DNA of 64,000 nt from Limnohabitans sp. Rim47. GTDB lineage: Bacteria; Pseudomonadota; Gammaproteobacteria; Burkholderiales; Burkholderiaceae_C. The notes under the pieces were generated by a model. It had not been told where the DNA came from, made no database searches, and was given only the letters and a program-made list of their open reading frames with translations. Location of the stretch: the NCBI RefSeq assembly GCF_001517545.1, contig NZ_FBYA01000004.1, forward strand, positions 62,001-126,000, read 5' to 3'. Positions 58,279-64,000 of the stretch are shown here, piece after piece (the first letter of the stretch is position 1; each line of letters begins with the position of its first letter). The position numbers and the translations under genes were made by a program.

Positions 58279-58284
58279 GCTTTT

Positions 58285-58851
58285 ATGACAACTTTCACTG
58301 TTTCCAATTATTTAACAGCACACCATCAACTTGCACAGCGAGTAGACGCTGCCACATTTCAAACAGGCATTGAGATGATCAAGGCTGCGTTCGAAAGCGG
58401 CAAAAAAATCATCACTTGTGGCAATGGGGGAAGTGCATCTACTGCTTCTCATTACATTACTGACTGGAACAAAATGGTGAACCTAGCCACAGGTAAGAAA
58501 TTCCGTGGCGTATCACTGTGCGACAACGTTGGCCTCATCACAGCCTACGGTAATGATCTTGCCTATTCGGAGGTTTTTGCAGGGCAAGTCGATGCGCTTA
58601 TGGATGAAGGGGATTTGCTTGTTGCTGTTAGCGGTAGCGGTAACTCGCCAAACGTGCTTAAGGCTATAGAGTCAGCCCGCAACGCGGGCGGAAAGGTCTT
58701 GGGCGTTGTTGGTTACGACGGCGGGAAGATGATGCCCAAGTGCGACCACAGCGTTTGGGTGCCGTCGTTTGACATGCAACTATGTGAGGACGTCCATCTG
58801 ATGTTCGGGCATATGGTTATGAAAACGCTTTGCGGCTCAACCATTAATTAA
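58285..58851 (+). CDS. gmhA: Sedoheptulose-7-phosphate isomerase
   Basis: 188-residue SIS-domain enzyme turning sedoheptulose 7-phosphate into D-glycero-D-manno-heptose 7-phosphate. Motifs: CGNGGSASTASHYITDWNK, GNDLAYSEVF, VAVSGSGNSPNVLKAIE and CEDVHLMFGHM (His/Glu). 6 bp after hddA. Composition is AT-richer than the preceding GC-rich block, so it may have a different origin. Last gene of the locus; the 226 bp behind it hold no gene, only the shared terminator at 59041-59070. Confidence 0.94.
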   Translation: MTTFTVSNYLTAHHQLAQRVDAATFQTGIEMIKAAFESGKKIITCGNGGSASTASHYITDWNKMVNLATGKKFRGVSLCDNVGLITAYGNDLAYSEVFAGQVDALMDEGDLLVAVSGSGNSPNVLKAIESARNAGGKVLGVVGYDGGKMMPKCDHSVWVPSFDMQLCEDVHLMFGHMVMKTLCGSTIN

Positions 58852-59040
58852 TTATTTTGATTGAGATTATAAATATCTGCTGATTTCACTTCTCACAATA
58901 GCAAGGGCTTGAGTTAGCCCCGTGAATCACAGTCCCGTCGGTATTGAGCGATATCGTTCTCGAGTTGGCCCATTTGGGCTGATCACTGCCCGTCGTCGTC
59001 AGCTCCCTGTAAACCAAACACACTGAAACAACCCAAAGAA

Positions 59041-59070
59041 AAAGCCCCTGCAATTGCTTGCAGGGGCTTT
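59041..59070. terminator. Bidirectional terminator between gmhA and tRNA-Asn
   Basis: Perfect 13-bp stem AAAGCCCCTGCAA (59041-59053) / TTGCAGGGGCTTT (59058-59070) with TTGC loop. T-rich sequence on both sides; on the minus strand it ends tRNA-Asn. Confidence 0.88.
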
Positions 59071-59076
59071 ACTTTT

Positions 59077-59152
59077 TGGCTCCTCGACCTGGGCTCGAAC
59101 CAGGGACCTACGGATTAACAGTCCGGCGCTCTACCGACTGAGCTATCGAGGA
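59077..59152 (-). tRNA. tRNA-Asn (anticodon GTT)
   Basis: 76-nt cloverleaf on the minus strand with encoded CCA (59079-59077). Acceptor TCCTCGA / TCGAGGA, loop CTGTTAA, T loop TTCGAGC. A TATAAT -10 element lies at 59168-59163 on the same strand. It borders the polysaccharide locus. Confidence 0.95.
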
Positions 59153-59209
59153 ATAGCTTCGAATTATAGAGGTGTTTTTGGCCTGTTTTGAGAGGGGCGG
59201 CAAGATTTT

Positions 59210-60136
59210 TTAAGTTTGTCGCGAATCACGTATCAATTCGCTCAAGTGGCGTGCTGCATCCATGGGATGGCTGCTGCCGGTGATGGCCCTGACCACGGCA
59301 ATCGAGCCCACGCCGCTTTGCATGACCCGTGGAATACGCGCTTCATCGATGCCGCCAATGGCAACCAGGGGCGTGTGTTGCATGAGCTCGGCGTAGGCCT
59401 GTAGACGCCCAAGGCCTTGCGGTGCCGTTTGCATGCGCTTGAGGGTGGTGGGGAATACGGCACCCAAGGCGATGTAGCTGGGGTTGACCGCATCGGCGCG
59501 CAACATTTCGGCATAGCCGTGGGTGCTCAAGCCCAGCCGCAGGCCAGCTTCACGTATTTTTTCAAGGGGCGCTTCGTCCATGTCTTCTTGGCCGAGGTGC
59601 ACGCCGTAAGCGCCTTCTTCGATGGCGATTTGCCAATGGTCGTTGATGAACAGCAGCGCACCCGTGCCCTGCACGGCTTGCACGGCGGCCCTGACTTCTT
59701 GGCGAATGGCCTTTGTATCGTCTGACTTGAAGCGCAACTGCACCGTGGGCACCCCCGCACTGGCCATGCGGCCCACCCATTGGGCGTCGGGCAACACGGC
59801 GTAGAGGCCGAGTGCATGAGGGCATGCAGCAAAAGCATGTGCCCGGGGCGTCGGCGCGATGCCGAAATCTGATGGGTGGCACGGCCAATCGTTGGCTGAA
59901 AACTGGCCTGTGCGTTGCGTTTGTGCAGCCCATGCTTGTGCCACAGATTGCGCGTCATGCTCTAAAAATCCGAGCATGCGGCAGCCTTGCAATACCCCCG
60001 CGGTCTCTGGACTCAGGGCCGCATCGCGGGCATGAACTGCTTGTGCGTAGGGCAAAGCATCTCCTGCCAGCATGGCCGCGTGTTGTGTGGCCAAAGCGTG
60101 GGCGATGTTTTGTGGTGTTTGCAGCGCGGGGCTCAT
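59210..60136 (-). CDS. thiE: Thiamine-phosphate synthase with N-terminal extension
   Basis: Joins HMP-PP and thiazole phosphate to thiamine phosphate. The ThiE barrel occupies residues about 108-308 (VPTVQLRFKSDD, INDHWQIAIEEGAYGVHLGQEDMD, LGLSTHG, YIALGAVFPTTLK, VAIGGI). Residues 1-105 form an extra Ala-rich segment without a recognised domain, so the protein is about 100 residues longer than usual ThiE. ATG 60136 overlaps the thiG stop by 4 bases. Last gene of thiO-S-G-E. Confidence 0.9.
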   Translation of the reverse strand: MSPALQTPQNIAHALATQHAAMLAGDALPYAQAVHARDAALSPETAGVLQGCRMLGFLEHDAQSVAQAWAAQTQRTGQFSANDWPCHPSDFGIAPTPRAHAFAACPHALGLYAVLPDAQWVGRMASAGVPTVQLRFKSDDTKAIRQEVRAAVQAVQGTGALLFINDHWQIAIEEGAYGVHLGQEDMDEAPLEKIREAGLRLGLSTHGYAEMLRADAVNPSYIALGAVFPTTLKRMQTAPQGLGRLQAYAELMQHTPLVAIGGIDEARIPRVMQSGVGSIAVVRAITGSSHPMDAARHLSELIRDSRQT

Positions 60137-60939
60137 GCGTGGTTCCAGAACGGTGTGCCCAGCACCGGTGTGCTGGGTTGGGCGTTGTCTTGCGCTTGCA
60201 TGGCGCCCGAGCAGTAGGCTGCTCGCCCCGCGTTGACGGCATCGGCAAAGGCTTTGGCCATGCTGACAGGATCTTGTGCCAAAGCCACGGCGGTGTTGAG
60301 CAGCACGGCGTCAAAGCCCCATTCCATGACCTGGCAAGCGTGTGAGGGCAGGCCCAAACCGGCGTCCACGATCATGGGCACATCCAGGCGTTCGCGCAGG
60401 GTGCGCAGGGCGTGTGGGTTGATGGGGCCTTTGCCTGTGCCGATGGGAGCCGCCCACGGCATGACAGCTTGGCAACCCACATCGACCAAGCGCTGGCACA
60501 GCACCAAATCGTCGGTGGTGTAGGGCAACACCTTGAAGCCCGCTTGGATCAAACGGCTGGCGGCCTCGGGCAAGTTCAGTGTGTCGGGTTGCAGCGTGTA
60601 GTCGTCACCAATGAGTTCGAGCTTGATCCAGTCTGTTTCAAAGACTTCACGCGCCATCTCGGCCGTGGTGATGGCTTCTTGCATGCTGTGGCACCCTGCG
60701 GTGTTGGGCAGCACGGGCACGTTGGCTTGGCGCAGCAGGTTCCAAAAGCTTTGCGAAGCCTCACCGCCGCTGCCGGTTTGGCGGCGCAGCGAGGCGGTCA
60801 GCATGGCGGGTTGCGAGCGTTCGATGGCTTGCAACAGCACGCTGGGTGATGGGTAACGCGATGTGCCCAGCATCAAACGGCTGTGAAAAGTTTCGCCGTA
60901 CAGCGTGAGGGGGTCAGCAGGCAGTGTGTGGGTGGTCAT
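60133..60939 (-). CDS. thiG: Thiazole synthase
   Basis: 268-residue TIM-barrel enzyme that makes the thiazole phosphate from deoxyxylulose phosphate, dehydroglycine and ThiS-thiocarboxylate. Motifs: FHSRLMLGTSRYPS, TDWIKLELIGDD (the Lys that forms the imine), VLPYTTDD, GLGLPSHACQVMEWGFDAVLLNTA. Works with ThiS and ThiO encoded next to it. Confidence 0.94.
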   Translation of the reverse strand: MTTHTLPADPLTLYGETFHSRLMLGTSRYPSPSVLLQAIERSQPAMLTASLRRQTGSGGEASQSFWNLLRQANVPVLPNTAGCHSMQEAITTAEMAREVFETDWIKLELIGDDYTLQPDTLNLPEAASRLIQAGFKVLPYTTDDLVLCQRLVDVGCQAVMPWAAPIGTGKGPINPHALRTLRERLDVPMIVDAGLGLPSHACQVMEWGFDAVLLNTAVALAQDPVSMAKAFADAVNAGRAAYCSGAMQAQDNAQPSTPVLGTPFWNHA

Positions 60940-60990
60940 GGTGTTGCCGGAGGGTTGCCAGAGTGTTGTCAGGGTGTGGACATGGGGTGC

Positions 60991-61203
60991 TTAGCCGCCG
61001 GTGATGGGCGAAATCAGCTCGATTCGGTCATGGTGGGCCAGGACATGCGCGGCGTATTGGCCGCGGGGCACAAATTGTAAATTTACAGCAGCCGCAAAAG
61101 GGGGCTGAACACCGGCAAGCGCCACGGCATCGGCCAGGGTTGCGCCCTGCGGCAGGGTGTAGGGGGCTTGGTTGATCAGCACTTGAATGGGGGTGTCAGA
61201 CAT
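60991..61203 (-). CDS. thiS: Sulfur carrier protein ThiS
   Basis: 70-residue ubiquitin-like carrier ending in the required Gly-Gly (SPITGG). ATG 61203 is preferred; a TTG two codons earlier also opens the frame. It overlaps thiO by 8 bases and lies 51 bp before thiG. Confidence 0.92.
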   Translation of the reverse strand: MSDTPIQVLINQAPYTLPQGATLADAVALAGVQPPFAAAVNLQFVPRGQYAAHVLAHHDRIELISPITGG

Positions 61204-62281
61204 GTTCAAACTTGAGTTGGAATTGTGTGGCCAAGTTGGTGGTGTGGTGTTGAACCCATTCGATCACCACGTCGAGCATGGCCGGTGAGATCAAAAAACC
61301 ATGGCGGTACAGGCCGTTGATTTGCACGGTGCGGTCGCCCAAACAGCGAATGGCGGGCAAATTGTCGATCAGTGTAGGACGCGCCTGTGTGCTGACCTCC
61401 AGGATTCGCGCTTCGGCAAAGCCGCTGTGTACGGTGTAAGCGGCGCTGAGCAATTCCAGCGTCGAGCGCACGCTGGCGGGCGACAGGTCTTCGGTTTCTA
61501 TCTCGGTCGCGCCAATCACGAACACATGCGCTTCTTTGGGAGCAATGTAGATCGGGTAACGCGGGTGAATCAAGCGGGTCGGACGTTGCAGCGTGACGGC
61601 GGGGGCGTGCAAGCGAATGACTTCGCCGCGCACGCCGCGCAGTTGTGGCCACTTGGTGCGAGCGCCCAAGCCTCGGCAGTCAAACAACCAGTCGGGCTGG
61701 CCTGATTGACCCGGCTGAAAGTCTTCGGGCTGGCGTGGGCTGTTCCAGTGCAGGGCGACGTTTTGCTGCTCCAAGCTTTTGAGCAAAGCGGCCAGCAGTT
61801 GGCGGTTGTCGAGCTGGCCTTCGCCCGGCAAGTACAGGGCTTGTGCAAAGCGGTTTTCCAATGCCGGCTCGTGTTGTCGCAACCCTTCGGGGTTCAAGGT
61901 TTGAGCTGCAGCCAGGGTGGGCAGTTGCTGGCTTGTGCGGTGCATCAATTGTTCAAAGCGTTTGGCCTCGGCTGCATCTTGACGGTGCCACAGCACCAGC
62001 GTGCCGTTTTGTTGAAAAAACACGGGTTCTGACAAGGGGGCGATCAACTCGGGCCAGCGCTTGAGAGCATGTTGCCCCATCTGCACCACGGGCAGTTCGG
62101 TGATGGCCGATTCGGCCAACGGTGCCAACATGGCCGCTGCCACACGGGCTGCCGCACCTTGCGCATCGGGGCCTTGGGCTTCGAACACCGTAACGTGGTG
62201 GCCAAGTTGCGCCAATCTGTGAGCCAGCAAGCGGCCCATCAGGCCCGCACCCAGCACCACGCTTGAAATCTGTGTGCTCAT
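61196..62281 (-). CDS. thiO: Glycine oxidase ThiO-like FAD enzyme
   Basis: 361-residue DAO-type flavoprotein that makes dehydroglycine for the thiazole. N-terminal dinucleotide motif VVLGAGLMGRLLAHRL, ARVAAAMLAPLAES, and the C-terminal GLYRHGFLISPAM. ATG 62281 is chosen by the Rossmann N-terminus; the frame is open 21 codons upstream. It diverges from thiD with only about 30 bp between starts, too little for a TPP riboswitch in front of either gene. Confidence 0.9.
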   Translation of the reverse strand: MSTQISSVVLGAGLMGRLLAHRLAQLGHHVTVFEAQGPDAQGAAARVAAAMLAPLAESAITELPVVQMGQHALKRWPELIAPLSEPVFFQQNGTLVLWHRQDAAEAKRFEQLMHRTSQQLPTLAAAQTLNPEGLRQHEPALENRFAQALYLPGEGQLDNRQLLAALLKSLEQQNVALHWNSPRQPEDFQPGQSGQPDWLFDCRGLGARTKWPQLRGVRGEVIRLHAPAVTLQRPTRLIHPRYPIYIAPKEAHVFVIGATEIETEDLSPASVRSTLELLSAAYTVHSGFAEARILEVSTQARPTLIDNLPAIRCLGDRTVQINGLYRHGFLISPAMLDVVIEWVQHHTTNLATQFQLKFEHV

Positions 62282-62310
62282 TGAACGAGGTCCTTTGCAA
62301 TTTGCGGATA

Positions 62311-63174
62311 ATGCCGCCCATGAACCATTCTTACCGCTATGCACGCGTGCTCACCATTGCTGGCTCTGACAGCGGCGGTGGTGCCGGCATTCAGGCCGAC
62401 CTGAAAACTTTTGCGGCCTTGGGCTGCTATGGCACCAGCGCCATCACGGCCTTGACGGCCCAAAACACGGTGGGCGTGCAAGGCATTCATGCCGTGCCAG
62501 CCGAGTTTTTGAAAGCGCAAATCCAGTCCGTTTTGGACGACATCGGTGTCGATGCGGTCAAGATCGGCATGTTGCATGCACCCGGCATTGTCGAAGTGGT
62601 GGCCTGGGCCATCGACCATTACAAATTGACCAACGTGGTGCTGGACCCCGTGATGGTGGCCACCAGCGGTGACCGTTTGATTGCCAGCGAAACCGTGCAA
62701 GTGTTGGTGCATGAGTTGTTTCCCCGCGTGAGCGTGATCACCCCGAATTTGGACGAGGCTGCGCTGCTTTTGGGGCGTGATATTCCCAACGCCGAGGCCT
62801 TGGACATCGCTGCGCAAGATTTGTTGGGCATGGGCGCTCGCGCTGTGTTGCTCAAGGGCGGGCACTTGGCGGGCGATGAGGTGGTGGATTTGCTGGCCGA
62901 TGCCAGCGGCCCTTTGCAGCGCTTGGCGTCCCGGCGCATTGCCAGTCGCAATGTGCACGGCACGGGTTGCACCTTGTCGTCGGCCATCGCGGCGCATTTG
63001 GCCTTGGGCCATGGCTTGAGCGAGGCGGTGAGCCTGGCACGTGCCTTTATTTTGGCGGCCATTGCGCAAGGCGCAGACGTGACTACGGGCCAGGGTCACG
63101 GCCCGTTGAATCATGGGTTTGCGCCCGTGCCGCTTCATCGCATCACCAAACCGCCGTCGACCGTCAACACCTGA
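62311..63174 (+). CDS. thiD: Hydroxymethylpyrimidine / phosphomethylpyrimidine kinase
   Basis: Phosphorylates HMP and HMP-P for thiamine synthesis. The 287-residue ribokinase-like protein has VLTIAGSDSGGGAGIQADLKTFAALGCYG, VLDPVMVATSGD, LLKGGHL and the anion-hole motif NVHGTGCTLSSAIAA. Start is ATG 62311 or ATG 62320. Its last 40 bases overlap the convergent dehydrogenase gene. Confidence 0.93.
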   Translation: MPPMNHSYRYARVLTIAGSDSGGGAGIQADLKTFAALGCYGTSAITALTAQNTVGVQGIHAVPAEFLKAQIQSVLDDIGVDAVKIGMLHAPGIVEVVAWAIDHYKLTNVVLDPVMVATSGDRLIASETVQVLVHELFPRVSVITPNLDEAALLLGRDIPNAEALDIAAQDLLGMGARAVLLKGGHLAGDEVVDLLADASGPLQRLASRRIASRNVHGTGCTLSSAIAAHLALGHGLSEAVSLARAFILAAIAQGADVTTGQGHGPLNHGFAPVPLHRITKPPSTVNT

Positions 63175-63917
63175 CCCGTGACAAAGCGGCTCCAGTCTGA
63201 AGCCAAAAAAAGCACCGGCCCTGCCACATCGTCGGGGGTGGCCAAACGGCCCAGCGGGGTCTGTGCGATCAGCACCTCTTTGACGGACTCTTTGGTGGCG
63301 CGGCTGGAGTCGGTTGGGCTGACCAGACCGGGGGCCACGCAATTGACACGTATGCCCAAAGGCCCCAATTCGGCGGCCAAGTTGCGGCTGAAACCCACCA
63401 ACGCCGCTTTGGCCGTGGTGTAGTCGTGGTACGCGATGCTGGGGCGGTCCACCAAGTCGCTGGTGAGGTTGATGATGCTGCCTTGCCCGCGCTGCTTGAA
63501 ATGTGGCAACACCGCTTGGCAGGTGTTGTAGGCCGCATGCACTGCACCATCGAATTGCGTTTGATAAGCCTGCCAGGGCATATCCCCAAAGCGTGTGCGG
63601 TGGTCGGGGTCGAAGGTGTAGGGGCTGAAGGCGTTGTTCACCACCGCATCGATGCGACCGGTTTCGCGCAAGGCCTGTGCCACCATGGTGTTCACGGCTT
63701 CTGCAGAGCGCACGTCTGCTGACAGGGCCCACGCATCGCCGCCGAGTTGTTGACACCGCGACACCACGTCTTGCGCGGCATCGTGGTTGCTGAGGTAGTT
63801 GACCAGCACCATGGCGCCTTGACGTGCAAACGCCTGGGCAATGCCAGCGCCAATGCAGCGGCTGGCACCGGTGACCAAGATCACTTGGCCCGCAAAGTGG
63901 CCTGGGGTGGTGTTCAT
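63135..63917 (-). CDS. Short-chain dehydrogenase/reductase (FabG-like)
   Basis: 260-residue classical SDR: VTGASRCIGAGIA, NNAFSPY, catalytic Ser in NLTSDLVDR and Y-x3-K in YHDYTTAKAALVGF, C-terminal VLTVDGGLVMR. Resembles 3-oxoacyl-ACP reductase-type enzymes; real substrate unknown. The start overlaps the stop of the upstream partial gene by 4 bases (ATGA). Confidence 0.88.
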   Translation of the reverse strand: MNTTPGHFAGQVILVTGASRCIGAGIAQAFARQGAMVLVNYLSNHDAAQDVVSRCQQLGGDAWALSADVRSAEAVNTMVAQALRETGRIDAVVNNAFSPYTFDPDHRTRFGDMPWQAYQTQFDGAVHAAYNTCQAVLPHFKQRGQGSIINLTSDLVDRPSIAYHDYTTAKAALVGFSRNLAAELGPLGIRVNCVAPGLVSPTDSSRATKESVKEVLIAQTPLGRLATPDDVAGPVLFLASDWSRFVTGQVLTVDGGLVMR

Positions 63918-64000
63918 TTTTTTGGGGTGGTTTTTGTCGTGGTTTTGGCGCCTGGGGTGGCCTTGGTGAATGGTGGTAATAAATCCTGGCTGACCACATC
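63914..64000 (-). CDS. C-terminal end of an unidentified protein (partial)
   Basis: An open frame enters from the right edge and gives 28 residues (DVVSQDLLPPFTKATPGA then a Thr/Lys-rich tail) before TGA 63916-63914. The stop overlaps the dehydrogenase ATG, which suggests a real coupled gene. Too short to name. Confidence 0.6.
   Translation of the reverse strand, partial: DVVSQDLLPPFTKATPGAKTTTKTTPKK

Noticed and set aside
58852..59040. Gap after gmhA examined for an insertion-sequence remnant or small RNA
   Set aside because: No inverted ends, transposase fragment or convincing promoter-terminator pair apart from the shared terminator.
62278..63999. 573-codon minus-strand frame across thiD and the dehydrogenase
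   Set aside because: Shadow frame running through two well-supported genes in other frames; Arg/His-rich without domains.

Overview
This window looks like a chromosomal segment of a Burkholderiales (Betaproteobacteria) genome, most likely Comamonadaceae. The case rests on the ilvC-pssA-leuA order, a phaC-phaA-phaB cluster, the aat-bpt pair, an iscRSUA-hscBA-fdx-dnaQ operon, a stand-alone RnfB-type ferredoxin and the protein sequences themselves. The genus (a Limnohabitans- or Rhodoferax-like freshwater organism) is only a guess. No rRNA, CRISPR array, intact insertion sequence or prophage was seen.

Layout. 1-8.1 kb: end of ilvC, pssA, leuA behind a probable leucine-attenuated leader, a PBP7-type peptidase, an IclR regulator, the two N-end-rule aminoacyl transferases, pgeF and a small membrane protein. 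8.2-12 kb: the complete PHB synthesis set phaC-phaA-phaB. 12-14.5 kb: an SPFH/NfeD membrane pair and dusA. 14.5-22.7 kb: a GntR regulator divergent from a complete propionyl-CoA to succinyl-CoA operon (mutase, MeaB, PccB, PccA, epimerase). 22.7-27.4 kb: a small repeat cluster, an RnfB-like protein, an intracellular PHB depolymerase with an unusual Lys/Ala tail, an aminotransferase and a chromosomal ccdAB pair. 27.4-35.7 kb: uvrB and the Fe-S assembly operon ending in dnaQ. 35.8-39.9 kb: tRNA-Val, a degraded zeta-toxin-like gene with a small partner, a chemotaxis receptor, a MerR regulator and tRNA-Pro. 40-59 kb: a FixJ-like response regulator, then a surface polysaccharide locus of about 18 kb between tRNA-Pro and tRNA-Asn. 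59.2-64 kb: thiamine genes thiO-thiS-thiG-thiE divergent from thiD, a short-chain dehydrogenase, and the 3' end of one further gene.

The polysaccharide locus is the accessory part. It starts with an EPS-associated MarR-type regulator behind an ops-like leader, then manC carrying an in-frame palindromic repeat insertion, a decapitated fcl remnant, an acyltransferase, WavE-like and other glycosyltransferases, Wzx and Wzy, three NDP-sugar epimerases, and two nucleotide-activation modules. One module is a kinase / epimerase / nucleotidyltransferase-HAD set of unknown product. The other is a GDP-D-glycero-D-manno-heptose set in which HddC, GmhB and a P-loop kinase-like domain are fused into one protein, followed by HddA and GmhA. 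Base composition changes visibly inside the locus: AT-rich at about 50.4-53.5 kb, GC-rich at about 54.2-58.3 kb, AT-richer again in gmhA. This suggests assembly from several sources.

The most interesting items are the leuA leader peptide and attenuator, the ops-like element and phased TTTAG repeats before the EPS operon, the triple fusion for heptose activation, the PHB depolymerase with a histone-H1/PhaF-like tail, and the related palindromic repeats, one of them inside the manC reading frame.
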